NCBI GenBank assembly: GCA_016870035.1
Contig: VGCJ01000009.1
Location: 1-45,489, forward strand
Length of the DNA stretch: 45,489 bases
From: Alphaproteobacteria bacterium
GTDB taxonomy: Bacteria > Pseudomonadota > Alphaproteobacteria > Rhizobiales > Beijerinckiaceae
Reading direction: 5' to 3'
The notes under the pieces: generated by a model
Seen by the model: the letters and a program-made list of their open reading frames with translations, nothing else
The model's database searches: none
Told to the model about the DNA's origin: nothing
Shown: one piece after another, positions 1 through 9,995 of the stretch
How the letters are laid out: every line of letters starts with the position of its first letter
Numbering within the stretch: the stretch's first letter is position 1
Translations under genes and position numbers: made by a program

Positions 1-223
1 AGCGCCTTTTTTGGATCTGAGCGGTTTATAGTGTTTTTGCGGTGCCAAAGCGAGTATTTCGCAGAGAAAATGCGCGATATAAGAATTCGAATATAATGAT
101 GAGCGATTTTTTAGATCTATTACACGCTTTTCCAAGGATTTAGCCTTGAGTTGATGTTGCTTTTTCGCGGTCGATCCGTCATGGAACAGCCACAATCTCG
201 CACCTGCGAAAAGGAACGGCGCG
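1..223 (+). promoter_or_regulatory. Upstream region of ppdK with candidate promoter
   Basis: Non-coding stretch before ppdK. The first dozen bases (a GC-rich end followed by six T) look like the tail of an intrinsic terminator of a gene outside the window. A perfect TATAAT lies at 92-97, but no convincing -35 box sits 16-18 bases upstream of it. A short inverted repeat (CAAGG, six-base loop, CCTTG) lies at about 133-148. The -10 assignment is by eye only. Confidence 0.3.
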
Positions 224-2902
224 ATGGCGAAGTGGGTCTATACGTTTGGGGACGGACGGGCCGAAGGCCAGTCCACAATGCGCAATCTCCTCGGCGGCAA
301 AGGTGCCAATCTTGCCGAGATGAGCAATCTCGGCTTGCCCGTGCCGCCTGGCTTCACCATCACAACCGAAGTCTGCACCTATTACTACGATCACGGTAAA
401 ACCTATCCCGCAGAACTTGAAGCGGAAGTGACGAAAGCGCTTGAGCATATTGGCGCGCTGACCGGCAAAGGTTTTGGTGATCGCGAAAATCCTTTGCTTG
501 TGTCGGTGCGTTCGGGCGCGCGCGCGTCCATGCCCGGTATGATGGATACGGTCTTGAATTTGGGCCTCAATGACGTAACAGTTGAAGCGCTTGCAAAAGG
601 CGCAGGCGATGCACGCTTTGCTTGGGATTCATACCGCCGCTTCATTCAGATGTATTCGGATGTGGTCCTTGGTGTTGATCACTATCATTTTGAAGATATT
701 CTTGAATCAACAAAGGAGCATAAAGGCTTCACGCTTGATACGGATCTTTCTGCCGATGAGTGGAAAGTGATTGTTGGCGAGTACAAAAAGATTGTCGAAC
801 AAGAACTCGGAAAACCTTTCCCGCAAGATCCGAAAGAACAATTATGGGGGGCGATTGGCGCCGTGTTTGGATCATGGATGAATGTACGCGCCAATAAATA
901 TCGCGAGTTGCACAATATCCCAGCGAGCTGGGGCACGGCAGTCAATGTGCAAGCGATGGTGTTCGGTAATTTGGGCGAGACATCGGCAACCGGTGTGGCC
1001 TTCACGCGCAATCCCTCTACGGGCGAAAAGGCGCTTTACGGTGAGTTCCTGATCAATGCGCAAGGCGAAGATGTTGTTGCTGGCATTCGCACCCCGCAAG
1101 ACATTACCGAAGCCGCGCGCATCGCTGCGGGGTCTGACAAGCCCTCGCTCGAAAAGGCAATGCCTGAAGCCTACGCTGAATTCATTCGCATCTACGGATT
1201 GCTCGAAGGCCATTATCGCGATGTGCAAGATGTTGAATTTACGATTGAGCGCGGCAAGCTCTGGATGTTGCAAACGAGAAATGGCAAGCGCACGGCGAAA
1301 GCCGCGTTGAAGATTGCCGTTGATCTCGTGCATGAAGGATTGATTACGAAAGATGAAGCGATCACGCGCATTGATCCGGCTTCGCTTGATCAATTACTGC
1401 ATCCGACTATTGATCCGAAGGCCGAGCGTAAAGTGATGGCAACAGGCTTGCCTGCATCACCGGGTGCGGCATCAGGTGAAATCGTGCTTGATAGTGATGA
1501 AGCGGAAGCGGCGAAAGCTGCGGGCAAAAAAGTCATTCTTGTGCGCGTGGAAACGAGCCCAGAAGACATTCACGGCATGCATGCCGCCGAAGGCATTCTA
1601 ACCGCGCGTGGTGGCATGACATCGCATGCCGCTGTTGTGGCGCGTGGTATGGGTAAGCCATGTGTTTCAGGCGCGGGTACTTTGAAGGTCGACATCGCCG
1701 CCGGTACTGTGAGCGCGCTCGGTACAGTTCTCAAAAAGGGTGATCATATCACGATTGATGGATCAACCGGCCAAGTGTTGATCGGCCAAGTAAAGATGAT
1801 TGAGCCGGAAATCTCCGGCGAATTTGGCATTCTCATGGGATGGGCCGATGCGCATCGCCGCATGAAAGTGCGCACCAATGCGGAGACACCGCTTGATGCA
1901 AAAACGGCGCGTGGCTTTGGTGCGGAAGGTATTGGCCTTTGCCGCACCGAACATATGTTCTTCGAAGGTGAGCGTATTGTGGCCGTGCGCGAGATGATTT
2001 TGGCTGATGATACAAAAGGCCGCCGCGCAGCGCTTGCAAAATTATTGCCGATGCAGCGCAATGATTTCGTCGAGCTTTTCACGATTATGTCAGGCCTTCC
2101 GGTGACGATCCGTTTGCTCGATCCTCCCTTGCATGAATTCTTGCCGCATTCGGACGAAGAAATTGCCGAAGTGGCTAAGGCAATGAATGCATCTCCTGAA
2201 AAGCTTCGTGCGCGTGCACTCGAGCTTCATGAATTTAATCCGATGCTCGGTTTCCGGGGATGCCGTCTCGCTGTGGCCTATCCTGAAATCGCCGAGATGC
2301 AGGCATGTGCAATTTTTGAAGCCGCTGTGGAAGCGGCCAAGAAGACGGGTAAAGCCGTCATTCCGGAAGTGATGGTGCCGCTTGTGATGGCGAAGCCCGA
2401 ACTTGATTTCGTCAAAGCGCGCATTGATGCGATGGCAAATGAAGTAAAAAAAGAAACCGGCGCCGAATTTACTTATCAAGTCGGCACCATGATTGAACTC
2501 CCGCGCGCGGCGTTGCGTGCGGTTGAGATCGCACAATCCGCTGAATTCTTTTCCTTCGGCACGAATGATTTGACGCAAACAACGCTCGGCATCAGTCGTG
2601 ACGATGCAGCGTCCTTCTTGGGCTCCTACACGGCCGGTGGTCTTTTGCCGTCCGATCCTTTCGTGACGCTTGATCAAGATGGAGTAGGTGAGCTTGTAAA
2701 ACTTGCTGCTGAACGCGGGCGCACCACGCGGCCTGCGATCAAGCTTGGCATTTGCGGCGAACATGGCGGAGATCCGGCGTCGATCAATTTCTGCGAGAGC
2801 GCAGGGTTAGATTATGTTTCATGCTCACCCTATCGCGTGCCGATTGCGAGACTCGCAGCCGCCCAAGCTGCGATTGGGGCAAAGGTTGCAAGCCAAGCGT
2901 AA
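224..2902 (+). CDS. ppdK: Pyruvate, phosphate dikinase
   Basis: Interconverts pyruvate + ATP + Pi and PEP + AMP + PPi in the cytoplasm, supporting PEP synthesis or glycolytic flux. The 892 residues match the family's usual length. An N-terminal ATP-grasp nucleotide-binding part begins with a Gly-rich LLGGKGANLAEM segment. The central phosphohistidine swivelling domain carries GGMTSHAAVVARG, with the catalytic His near residue 467. The C-terminal PEP/pyruvate TIM barrel has GTNDLTQTTLG near 780 and CGEHGGDP near 843, which holds the catalytic Cys. The start follows an AAGGAA ribosome binding site. The gene is monocistronic here and converges on nadC. Assignment is secure; the physiological direction of the reaction cannot be read from sequence. 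Confidence 0.97.
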   Translation: MAKWVYTFGDGRAEGQSTMRNLLGGKGANLAEMSNLGLPVPPGFTITTEVCTYYYDHGKTYPAELEAEVTKALEHIGALTGKGFGDRENPLLVSVRSGARASMPGMMDTVLNLGLNDVTVEALAKGAGDARFAWDSYRRFIQMYSDVVLGVDHYHFEDILESTKEHKGFTLDTDLSADEWKVIVGEYKKIVEQELGKPFPQDPKEQLWGAIGAVFGSWMNVRANKYRELHNIPASWGTAVNVQAMVFGNLGETSATGVAFTRNPSTGEKALYGEFLINAQGEDVVAGIRTPQDITEAARIAAGSDKPSLEKAMPEAYAEFIRIYGLLEGHYRDVQDVEFTIERGKLWMLQTRNGKRTAKAALKIAVDLVHEGLITKDEAITRIDPASLDQLLHPTIDPKAERKVMATGLPASPGAASGEIVLDSDEAEAAKAAGKKVILVRVETSPEDIHGMHAAEGILTARGGMTSHAAVVARGMGKPCVSGAGTLKVDIAAGTVSALGTVLKKGDHITIDGSTGQVLIGQVKMIEPEISGEFGILMGWADAHRRMKVRTNAETPLDAKTARGFGAEGIGLCRTEHMFFEGERIVAVREMILADDTKGRRAALAKLLPMQRNDFVELFTIMSGLPVTIRLLDPPLHEFLPHSDEEIAEVAKAMNASPEKLRARALELHEFNPMLGFRGCRLAVAYPEIAEMQACAIFEAAVEAAKKTGKAVIPEVMVPLVMAKPELDFVKARIDAMANEVKKETGAEFTYQVGTMIELPRAALRAVEIAQSAEFFSFGTNDLTQTTLGISRDDAASFLGSYTAGGLLPSDPFVTLDQDGVGELVKLAAERGRTTRPAIKLGICGEHGGDPASINFCESAGLDYVSCSPYRVPIARLAAAQAAIGAKVASQA

Positions 2903-2920
2903 GCCTTGGCTAGCACTTTT
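2891..2920 (+). terminator. Weak intrinsic terminator after ppdK
   Basis: A perfect 7-base inverted repeat, AGCCAAG (2891-2897) and CTTGGCT (2905-2911), separated by seven bases, spans the ppdK stop codon and is followed by a short T-run (2917-2920). It sits between convergent ppdK and nadC. The T-tract is short, so efficiency is doubtful. Confidence 0.4.
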
Positions 2921-3776
2921 AATCAATCGCGATATCCAGCCCGAGATCGAGCACTTTTGCTGAATGTGTGAGCGCGCCGACGGAGATCATATCGACACCG
3001 CTTTCAGCAATCGCTGCAACAGTTTCAAGCGTCACGCCGCCTGACGCTTCGGTCAGCATCTTGCCCTTCAAGCGCACGACAGCGTCTTTCAGTTGCGCGG
3101 GAGTCATATTGTCGAGAAGCACAACATCTGCGCCTTCGTGGATGACTTCATCGAGCTGGTCAAGCGTGTCGACTTCGATTTCAATTTTCACAAGATGACC
3201 GGCAAAGGCTTTTGCGGCGCGCAATGCTTTTGTAACACCGCCGGCCACAGCAATGTGATTGTCTTTGATAAGAATGGCATCATCCAAACCGAAGCGATGA
3301 TTAAATCCACCACCGCAGCGCACAGCGTGTTTTTCAAAAGCGCGAAGGCCGGGCGTGGTTTTCCGTGTGCAGACAATGCGCGCTTTCGTATTTTTCACCT
3401 CCTCAACATAACGCGCGGTGAGAGAGGCAATTCCCGAGAGACGCCCCACGAAATTGAGTGCCGTACGTTCAGCTGATAAAATGGCGCGCGCGGGACCTTC
3501 AATCGCCAGTGCAACATCGCCTTTTGAAACGGATACTCCATCAGCCACATGCGTATCGAAACGAATGCTTTGATCAAGGCGACGGAAGGCGGCAATGGCG
3601 AGATCGCTTCCCGCAATCACTCCGCTTTCACGCGCCGCAATCACCGCACGGGCGCGCGCGGATGCAGGAATTGTGGCAAGCGTTGTGATGTCGCCCGCGC
3701 GACCGAGATCTTCTGCAAGCGTGCGATCAATTACATCTTCGATCAACATCGGATTGAGGGGCGGAATGAGGGTCAT
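2919..3776 (-). CDS. nadC: Nicotinate-nucleotide pyrophosphorylase (quinolinate phosphoribosyltransferase)
   Basis: Converts quinolinate and PRPP to nicotinate mononucleotide, CO2 and PPi, the third step of de novo NAD synthesis from aspartate. The 285 residues fit the family. The sequence shows the N-terminal [11 protein letters not shown] segment, the [10 protein letters not shown] motif, [15 protein letters not shown] with substrate-binding basic residues, and a C-terminal barrel with EASGGV and SVGALTHS phosphate-binding loops. The ATG overlaps the nadB stop as ATGA (3773-3776), so translation is probably coupled. Third gene of the nadA-nadB-nadC operon. Confidence 0.97.
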   Translation of the reverse strand: MTLIPPLNPMLIEDVIDRTLAEDLGRAGDITTLATIPASARARAVIAARESGVIAGSDLAIAAFRRLDQSIRFDTHVADGVSVSKGDVALAIEGPARAILSAERTALNFVGRLSGIASLTARYVEEVKNTKARIVCTRKTTPGLRAFEKHAVRCGGGFNHRFGLDDAILIKDNHIAVAGGVTKALRAAKAFAGHLVKIEIEVDTLDQLDEVIHEGADVVLLDNMTPAQLKDAVVRLKGKMLTEASGGVTLETVAAIAESGVDMISVGALTHSAKVLDLGLDIAID

Positions 3777-5332
3777 CGATGCGCTCCGATGATTTTTTGA
3801 ATGTAGGCCTGCATGTCTTGAAAGGTTAGTCGTGAACGATGCGCTAAGGCCTGATTGCTCGTTGGAAAATCGTCTCGATAATGACCGCCACGACTTTCTT
3901 TTCTTTGATGCGCGGCGACGGTGATCAAGAGTGCCGCTTCCGCCATAGATTTTAATTGAGTGGTTTCAGCATGGGCTGCGAGATCAGAGAGAGTCCAAAG
4001 GGCGGTTTCAATACCGACTTTGTTGCGAATAACGCCGACATGATCGCTCATCGTCTCACGCAAAATGCCGAGTTGATCCTCATCAATATCAGCGGGTGCT
4101 TGATCATCATGGCTTGCAGGCGATGCAACGGCGTCAAGCTCAGCGGGCAGCGCATGCGCGACGCGCGCAGCAAACACAACCGCTTCAAGAAGGGAATTTG
4201 AAGCCAAGCGATTAGCACCATGAACGCCGGTGGACGCGACTTCACCCACGGCCCATAGGCCTTTTAGACTTGTGCGTCCTTCGGCATCGGTCATCACGCC
4301 GCCCATGTGATAATGTTCTGCCGGTGCAACTGGAATGGGCGTCGTTGCCGGATCAATGCCGACTGAGTGGCATGTCGCATAAACGGTTGGAAACATTTCA
4401 GCGAAACGCGCGCCAATCGCTTCGCGGCAATCAAGATAAGCGCCACGCCCACTGAGAAGTTCACTGAACACGCCACGCGCCACAAGATCGCGTGGTGCAA
4501 GCTCCGTATCCTTATGAAGCGCGGTCATGAAACGTTTGCCCGATTTATTTATGAGGGTTGCGCCTTCGCCTCGTAACGCTTCAGTGGCCAGTGGCGCAGG
4601 ATCGCGACCAATCGCTATAGCGGTTGGATGAAATTGCACAAATTCCGCATCAGCGATCACAGCGCCCGTTTTGGCTGCCATTGCCAAACCGATACCGGAT
4701 GATTCAACCGGATTGGTGGTCAACGCATAGAGATGACCAATGCCGCCGGTTGCGAGAACAACATCACTCGCATGATATTCTAGCCGATGATGGTGTTCAG
4801 CCCGCGCAACAACGCCGCAAATACGACCGTCTTTCACGATGAGCGATTCACCATGAATATGTTCATGCACGGTGATTGAAGGCGTTTTACGCACGGCTTC
4901 AATCAAAGCGGCCATGATAGCCGCGCCCGCGCGATCGCCTTTCACACGTACGATGCGATGCGTTGAATGCGCCGCTTCGCGTGATTGTATCAAACGCCCT
5001 TCAAGATCGCGATCAAAAGGTACGCCATAAGAAAGAAGATCGCGCACGCGATCTCCCGCTTCGCGCGCCATACCAAGCGCGATGGCTTCATCAACAAGAC
5101 CTGCACCCGCAATGACCGTGTCATGTGTATGTTGTTCTGCAGTGTCGCCTTCGGCAATGGCCGCCGCGATTCCGCCTTGCGCCCATGCGGAAGAGGTCCC
5201 CGCACCCAAAGGCGCAGCTGCCAAAATTGTCACCGGACGTGGTGCCAATTTTAATGCGGTGAAGAGCCCTGCGAGTCCGCCGCCAACAATGATAACCGAC
5301 GACTGCACGGTGTCGTTACCGCCCAAGCGCAA
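3773..5332 (-). CDS. nadB: L-aspartate oxidase
   Basis: FAD-dependent oxidation of L-aspartate to iminoaspartate, which NadA consumes. The 519 residues belong to the succinate dehydrogenase/fumarate reductase flavoprotein family. Visible features are the N-terminal FAD-binding [31 protein letters not shown], a HPTA segment of the active-site region, and HYHMGGV followed by the FAD-contacting [17 protein letters not shown]. The chosen ATG overlaps the end of nadA by 17 bases; a slightly later start is possible. Clustering with nadA and nadC separates it from SdhA/FrdA paralogues. Confidence 0.96.
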   Translation of the reverse strand: MRLGGNDTVQSSVIIVGGGLAGLFTALKLAPRPVTILAAAPLGAGTSSAWAQGGIAAAIAEGDTAEQHTHDTVIAGAGLVDEAIALGMAREAGDRVRDLLSYGVPFDRDLEGRLIQSREAAHSTHRIVRVKGDRAGAAIMAALIEAVRKTPSITVHEHIHGESLIVKDGRICGVVARAEHHHRLEYHASDVVLATGGIGHLYALTTNPVESSGIGLAMAAKTGAVIADAEFVQFHPTAIAIGRDPAPLATEALRGEGATLINKSGKRFMTALHKDTELAPRDLVARGVFSELLSGRGAYLDCREAIGARFAEMFPTVYATCHSVGIDPATTPIPVAPAEHYHMGGVMTDAEGRTSLKGLWAVGEVASTGVHGANRLASNSLLEAVVFAARVAHALPAELDAVASPASHDDQAPADIDEDQLGILRETMSDHVGVIRNKVGIETALWTLSDLAAHAETTQLKSMAEAALLITVAAHQRKESRGGHYRDDFPTSNQALAHRSRLTFQDMQAYIQKIIGAHR

Positions 5333-6392
5333 TCATGCGTTCGACAGATAAACGCGCGCGATCCGCAATCGCGGGATCAATCGTCACTTCTTCAGAGAGA
5401 GTGAGAAGACTATCAAGAATTTTTGGCAATGTGATGCGCTTCATATGCGGACAAAGATTGCAGGGGCGAATGAAATCAACATGCGGCGCTTCGGACGCGA
5501 CATTCGAAGCCATCGAACATTCGGTCACCATCAGCACTTTGCGATGAGTGCCTTTTTTCACCCAGTCGATCATATGTGCTGTTGAGCCAGTAAAATCGGC
5601 TTCCGCAATCACATCGGGCGGACATTCGGGATGTGCGATGATTTCAATTGTCGGATCGGCTTCACGATAGGCACGGAGTTCCTCGCCTGTGAAACGCTCA
5701 TGCACTTCGCAATGACCCTTCCAGAGAATGAGCTTCACTTTGGTTTTGGTCGCGACATATTTGCCAAGATATTCATCGGGCAAGAAAATCACGCGATCGA
5801 CGCCGAGGCTTTCAACCACTTGAACGGCATTGGATGAGGTGCAGCAAATATTGGTTTCTGCTTTCACATCAGCGGATGAATTCACATAAGTCACCACTGG
5901 CACGCCAGGATAACGCTCTTTCAACAAGCGAACATCCGCGCCGGTGATGGATGCGGCAAGCGAGCAGCCGGCTTTTGAATCTGGAATGAGAACCATCTTT
6001 TCAGGATTCAAAAGCTTTGACGTCTCCGCCATGAAATGCACGCCACATTGCACGATGATATCGGCATCGACTTCGGTGGCTTTTTTGGCGAGCTGCAAAG
6101 AGTCGCCGACAATATCGGCAACGCCATGAAAAATTTCCGACGTCTGATAATTATGCGCGAGAATCACCGCGTTGCGTTCTTTCTTCAGGCGATTGATCGC
6201 TGAAATATAAGGCGCATGAAAAGGCCATTCGACCGGCGGAATGACATGCTGCACGCGCGCATAAATCGACGCGGTATCGCGCTCAATAGCGGGAGTCCAT
6301 TCAAGAGTGGGGCGCGTGAGCGCCGTCTTCACGGTACATAAACGCGCCGCGTCTGAAATCTCTTGTCCAACAGGGGCGGTGGCGAGGGCCAT
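5316..6392 (-). CDS. nadA: Quinolinate synthase A
   Basis: Condenses iminoaspartate with dihydroxyacetone phosphate to quinolinate using an oxygen-sensitive [4Fe-4S] cluster. The 358 residues carry the three expected cluster cysteine regions: [21 protein letters not shown] and CNLCPHMKR. The typical AHNYQ and [10 protein letters not shown] segments lie near residues 100-125. Start follows GGAG six bases upstream. First gene of the nadABC operon. The leader contains two perfect palindromes and a consensus -10 box, pointing to repression by a dedicated NAD regulator. Confidence 0.97.
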   Translation of the reverse strand: MALATAPVGQEISDAARLCTVKTALTRPTLEWTPAIERDTASIYARVQHVIPPVEWPFHAPYISAINRLKKERNAVILAHNYQTSEIFHGVADIVGDSLQLAKKATEVDADIIVQCGVHFMAETSKLLNPEKMVLIPDSKAGCSLAASITGADVRLLKERYPGVPVVTYVNSSADVKAETNICCTSSNAVQVVESLGVDRVIFLPDEYLGKYVATKTKVKLILWKGHCEVHERFTGEELRAYREADPTIEIIAHPECPPDVIAEADFTGSTAHMIDWVKKGTHRKVLMVTECSMASNVASEAPHVDFIRPCNLCPHMKRITLPKILDSLLTLSEEVTIDPAIADRARLSVERMIALGR

Positions 6393-6403
6393 CTAACACT
6401 CCT

Positions 6404-6487
6404 TTATGCTCAAAACGAGCATAATTAAAGACCAAAGAAACCGGTCAAAAGACCGGATAAATGCTCAAATTGAGCAAAAGCATTATA
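6404..6487 (-). promoter_or_regulatory. nadA promoter with two palindromic operators (NadQ-like)
   Basis: On the minus strand a perfect TATAAT occupies 6487-6482. Six bases downstream is the perfect palindrome TGCTCAA-A-TTGAGCA (6462-6476), covering the expected transcription start. A second perfect palindrome, TTATGCTC-aaaac-GAGCATAA, lies at 6404-6424, just upstream of the nadA ribosome binding site. Both share the TGCTC/GAGCA half-site and their centres are 55 bases apart. Alphaproteobacteria are known to control nadABC with the NadQ repressor (COG4111). Assigning these sites to NadQ is inference from position and symmetry; no nadQ gene lies in the window. Confidence 0.6.
6432..6456 (-). 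terminator. Hairpin between nad operators, possible glyS terminator
   Basis: A perfect stem CCGGTC-TTTT-GACCGG (6456-6441 on the minus strand) is followed by TTTCTTTGG. It could end transcripts coming from glyS. It lies downstream of the TATAAT assigned to nadA, so it would also be in the nadA leader and could attenuate it. The stem is only six base pairs. Confidence 0.4.
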
Positions 6488-6573
6488 CCCTCAATGAAAC
6501 GCGTTGACGAGTCAGAAGTGATGCGAAGGGCACAAAGCTTAGGTCGCGCTTCTGCAGGCCGACTTGGGTGCTC

Positions 6574-8631
6574 TTATCCTGCAATCGCCGAGAAATCGGC
6601 AACCGTGCGCGTCGCATCGCGGAAGGCCGCAAGAAGCGCGAGGCGATTCTTTCGGAGTGCGGGATCTTCCGCATTCACGAGGATTGCTTCAAAAAATGCG
6701 TCAACCGCCGGGCGTAATTGCGCGAGTTCCCGCATCGCTCTTGCAAAATCTTGGCTCAACACATGCTCAGCTGCATGAAGAGTCGCGAAGCTCAAGATTT
6801 CACCAAGTACTTTTTCCTGCGACTCTTTCAAGAGATTCGGATCAAATGTGTTCTTATATGAAACGCCTTCCTTCTTCTCTTCGGCCTTCAAAATATTTGC
6901 CGCGCGGCGGAAACCTGCGAGAAGATTTTTACCGTCATCCGTCGTAAGAAGCGCATCCAGCGCTTCAACGCGTTTCACCACAAGCAACAGATCATCGTTG
7001 CCTGCATCAATACCCAGAACAGCATCAATCAAATCATGCCGCGCACCTTTGTCGCGCAGATAGACTTTCAAACGGTCATGGAAGAAGGCGAGGAGGTCTG
7101 AATCAATATGATGTTGTGAAAGCTTAAAACTTAGTCCATTTTCAAGTATAATTCTGATCACACCCAATGCCGCACGACGAAGTGCATAAGGGTCTTTTGA
7201 GCCGGTGGGCTTTTCATCAATCGACCAGAAACCCGTAAGTGTATCAATCTTGTCGGCAAGCGCGACGGCAATCGCAACAGGATCATTCGGAATACGATCT
7301 GAAGGACCTTGCGGTTTGTAATGATCTTCTAACGCAATCGCGACAGACGCGTCTTCAATTTGTCGTGTTGCGTAATAGCGACCCATCAAGCCTTGCACTT
7401 CCGGAAACTCGCCAACGATTTCTGAAACGAGATCGGCTTTGCAAAGACGCGCTGCACGCTCGGCCTTCTTCACATCCGCTTTAACAATAGGCGCGAGCTC
7501 TTTCGCAAGTGATGTAATCCGTTCAACGCGCTCAAATTGTGTGCCGAGTTTTGCGTGGAAGGTGATTGATTTTAATTTTTCGAGACGATCTTCAAGTTTC
7601 ACTTTGAGATCGGTTTCCCAGAAAAATTTTGCGTCAGAGAGACGCGCGCGTACAACTTTCTCATTACCGTTGATAATGGTCACGCCATCATCTTTCGCAA
7701 TCATATTGGAGGTGAGCAGAAATTTATTGGCGAGTGCGTTGGAGCCGGTTCTACGCAGTACAAAACATTTCTGATTGGCACGAATGGTGGCGCGGATCAC
7801 TTCCGGCGGAATATCAAGAAATCGCTCTTCAAAAGACCCCATAAGCACTGTCGGCCATTCGACAAGTCCTGTGACTTCTTCAAGCAAAGCTTCATCTTCA
7901 ACAAGCTCGAGTCCTTGCGCGAAAGCGAGACTCTTTGCTTCATTCAAAATAATGTCTTTGCGGCGATCGGTCGAAAGAACCACTTTCGCCGCTTCAAGTT
8001 TTGAAACATAATCATCAAAGCGACGCACATGAAAAGGTTGAGGCGCAAGGAAGCGATGGCCGTAAGTCACGTCGCCCGATTTGATGCCATCAATTTCAAA
8101 ATTAACAATTTCAGGCGTTTCCGTGTCACTTCCAAAAATGCACACAATGGAATGAAGCGGACGCACCCACCTAAGAGCGCCACTTTCAGCGGACGCTTTG
8201 CCCCAACGCATGCTTTTCGGCCAGGGGAATTCGCGGATGATGCTTGGCAAAATGTCTGCGATCACCGACGCCGTCGGTTGGCCTTTGCGCTCAACAATCG
8301 CGATATAGAAATCACCTTTTTTGGGATCGGATTGAATCGTCGCTTGCGACAAATCAGTTAATCCCGCACCTTTCAAAAATCCGTCAATCGCTTGTTGCGG
8401 TGCGCCGACACGTGGGCCTTTTTTCTCTTCGCGTGTATCGGGCTGATGCGCTGGCAAACCGACAATATGCAGAGCTAAGCGACGTGGTGTCGCGAAAGAA
8501 AGCGCAGCTTCATAAGTATAACCGCACTCGACCAGAGCGTTGGTGACCGCTGATTTTAAATCCTCGGCCGCGCGCCGTTGCATGCGGGCGGGAATTTCTT
8601 CCGAGAAAAGTTCAAGCAGCAAGTCAGGCAT
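6574..8631 (-). CDS. glyS: Glycine--tRNA ligase, beta subunit
   Basis: Beta subunit of the bacterial alpha2-beta2 glycyl-tRNA synthetase; it contributes tRNA recognition and is required for charging. The 685 residues match the usual length. It begins [18 protein letters not shown], the family N terminus, has the HD-like central part ([38 protein letters not shown]) and a C-terminal helical anticodon-binding region. It is co-directional with glyQ, separated from it by a small CDGSH gene. Confidence 0.97.
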   Translation of the reverse strand: MPDLLLELFSEEIPARMQRRAAEDLKSAVTNALVECGYTYEAALSFATPRRLALHIVGLPAHQPDTREEKKGPRVGAPQQAIDGFLKGAGLTDLSQATIQSDPKKGDFYIAIVERKGQPTASVIADILPSIIREFPWPKSMRWGKASAESGALRWVRPLHSIVCIFGSDTETPEIVNFEIDGIKSGDVTYGHRFLAPQPFHVRRFDDYVSKLEAAKVVLSTDRRKDIILNEAKSLAFAQGLELVEDEALLEEVTGLVEWPTVLMGSFEERFLDIPPEVIRATIRANQKCFVLRRTGSNALANKFLLTSNMIAKDDGVTIINGNEKVVRARLSDAKFFWETDLKVKLEDRLEKLKSITFHAKLGTQFERVERITSLAKELAPIVKADVKKAERAARLCKADLVSEIVGEFPEVQGLMGRYYATRQIEDASVAIALEDHYKPQGPSDRIPNDPVAIAVALADKIDTLTGFWSIDEKPTGSKDPYALRRAALGVIRIILENGLSFKLSQHHIDSDLLAFFHDRLKVYLRDKGARHDLIDAVLGIDAGNDDLLLVVKRVEALDALLTTDDGKNLLAGFRRAANILKAEEKKEGVSYKNTFDPNLLKESQEKVLGEILSFATLHAAEHVLSQDFARAMRELAQLRPAVDAFFEAILVNAEDPALRKNRLALLAAFRDATRTVADFSAIAG

Positions 8632-8675
8632 CGCGTAAGGTCTCGCGCGGTTATGGTTTATTGGATCTGTTTATC

Positions 8676-8915
8676 TCAGAGCGCTTTATGCGAGCCATCG
8701 CAAAGCGGAGCATTTTTTGAATGTTTGCACGCGCAGAAAAACGCTTTCTTGTCGGCATCCGCCGTCCATTTCATCGGCGAGAAGGATGAGCCCTTGTGCG
8801 AGCCATCGCAGAAAGGTTGATTTTTTGATTGGCCACAAGAACACCAGAAATAGTTTTCTCCGGCTTTCACTTCAACAGGCGAGGGGGCTTTGGCAGCGAT
8901 ATGGGGAGCGGTCAT
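8676..8915 (-). CDS. Two-motif CDGSH iron-sulfur protein
   Basis: 79-residue protein with two complete CDGSH motifs: CSCGQSKNQPFCDGSH (about residues 25-40) and CACKHSKNAPLCDGSH (about 62-77). Each has the Cys-X-Cys-X2-Ser-X3-Pro-X-Cys-Asp-Gly-Ser-His pattern that binds a [2Fe-2S] cluster through three Cys and one His in the mitoNEET/Miner family. No signal peptide or membrane segment is visible, so it is probably a soluble cytoplasmic redox or cluster-transfer protein. AGGGAA lies upstream of the ATG. It sits between glyQ and glyS in the same direction with short gaps of 36 and 44 bases, so co-transcription is likely. No specific partner is known to me. Confidence 0.9.
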   Translation of the reverse strand: MTAPHIAAKAPSPVEVKAGENYFWCSCGQSKNQPFCDGSHKGSSFSPMKWTADADKKAFFCACKHSKNAPLCDGSHKAL

Positions 8916-8951
8916 GTGTCTGTTTCCCTTTCTGAAGTCAATTTGTTTTCA

Positions 8952-9881
8952 TCATACGCATGCGGCTCCGCAGGCGCCGCCACCTTCCGTCTTCAACCAG
9001 GCTTCACCGCAGGCTTTGGCAAGTTCGCGCACTCGGAATATATAGCTTTGTCTTTCGGTCACTGAAATCACGCCGCGCGCATCCAGCAAATTGAAGAGAT
9101 GCGAGGCTTTGATACATTGGTCATAAGCGGGCAACACCATCAAATGGCGTTCTTTCCTCGCACCGAAATCGAGAAGCGCTTTGCATTCAGCTTCCGCATC
9201 TTTGAAATGTTCAGCGAGTTTTTCCGTATTTGCCGCTTCAAAATTATGACGCGAATATTCTTGCTCGGCTTGCAGAAAGACATCGCCATAAGAAATGCGA
9301 TCTTCGCCCTCAAGCCCGTTGAAATTCAAATCATAAACATTCTCGACGCCTTGCACATACATCGCAAGACGCTCAAGCCCATAAGTCAATTCACCAGAGA
9401 CGGGCGAACACTCAATGCCTGCAACTTGTTGGAAGTAGGTGAATTGACTGACTTCCATTCCGTCGCACCAACATTCCCACCCTAAGCCCCATGCGCCAAG
9501 TGTTGGACTTTCCCAATCATCTTCAACGAAACGAATGTCATGCAATTCAGGATCAATGCCGATCGCATAAAGCGAACGCAGATAGAGATCTTGCAAATTC
9601 GCGGGCGAGGGTTTCATGATCACTTGATATTGATAGTAATGCTGCAAGCGATTGGGGTTCTCGCCATAGCGTCCATCTTTCGGACGACGCGAAGGTTGCA
9701 CATAGGCAGCGCGCCAATGTTTAGGACCGAGCGCGCGCAATGTGGTTGACGGATGAAAGGTGCCCGCGCCCACTTCCATGTCATAGGGTTGTAAAATCAC
9801 ACAACCTTGCTCGGCCCAAAAGCGATTGAGCGTTAAAATCAAGGCTTGAAAGGATTTTTTCGGATTCAAGGCGTCGGTCAT
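8952..9881 (-). CDS. glyQ: Glycine--tRNA ligase, alpha subunit
   Basis: Catalytic class IIc alpha subunit of the heterotetrameric glycyl-tRNA synthetase, which forms glycyl-adenylate and charges tRNA-Gly with GlyS. The 309 residues show the characteristic start ([18 protein letters not shown]), [36 protein letters not shown] and the [20 protein letters not shown] segment. GAGGAA precedes the ATG. First gene of glyQ-CDGSH-glyS. Confidence 0.97.
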   Translation of the reverse strand: MTDALNPKKSFQALILTLNRFWAEQGCVILQPYDMEVGAGTFHPSTTLRALGPKHWRAAYVQPSRRPKDGRYGENPNRLQHYYQYQVIMKPSPANLQDLYLRSLYAIGIDPELHDIRFVEDDWESPTLGAWGLGWECWCDGMEVSQFTYFQQVAGIECSPVSGELTYGLERLAMYVQGVENVYDLNFNGLEGEDRISYGDVFLQAEQEYSRHNFEAANTEKLAEHFKDAEAECKALLDFGARKERHLMVLPAYDQCIKASHLFNLLDARGVISVTERQSYIFRVRELAKACGEAWLKTEGGGACGAACV

Positions 9882-9938
9882 GGCGTTCCTCAGAGTGATG
9901 AAATCGCGCTTAGAAACAGGGGGTTCATAGGCGCGGGC

Positions 9939-9967
9939 ACCGTATGGTCCGCGCCGCCAAGGGTCAA
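9939..9967 (-). promoter_or_regulatory. Candidate promoter of glyQ
   Basis: Minus strand: TTGACC (9967-9962), a 17-base spacer and TACGGT (9944-9939), about 58 bases before the glyQ ATG. The -35 is good for an alphaproteobacterial housekeeping promoter; the -10 is poor. Confidence 0.3.
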
Positions 9968-9995
9968 GACCGGGCGTTCCCGCGTGGTTAAGCGA

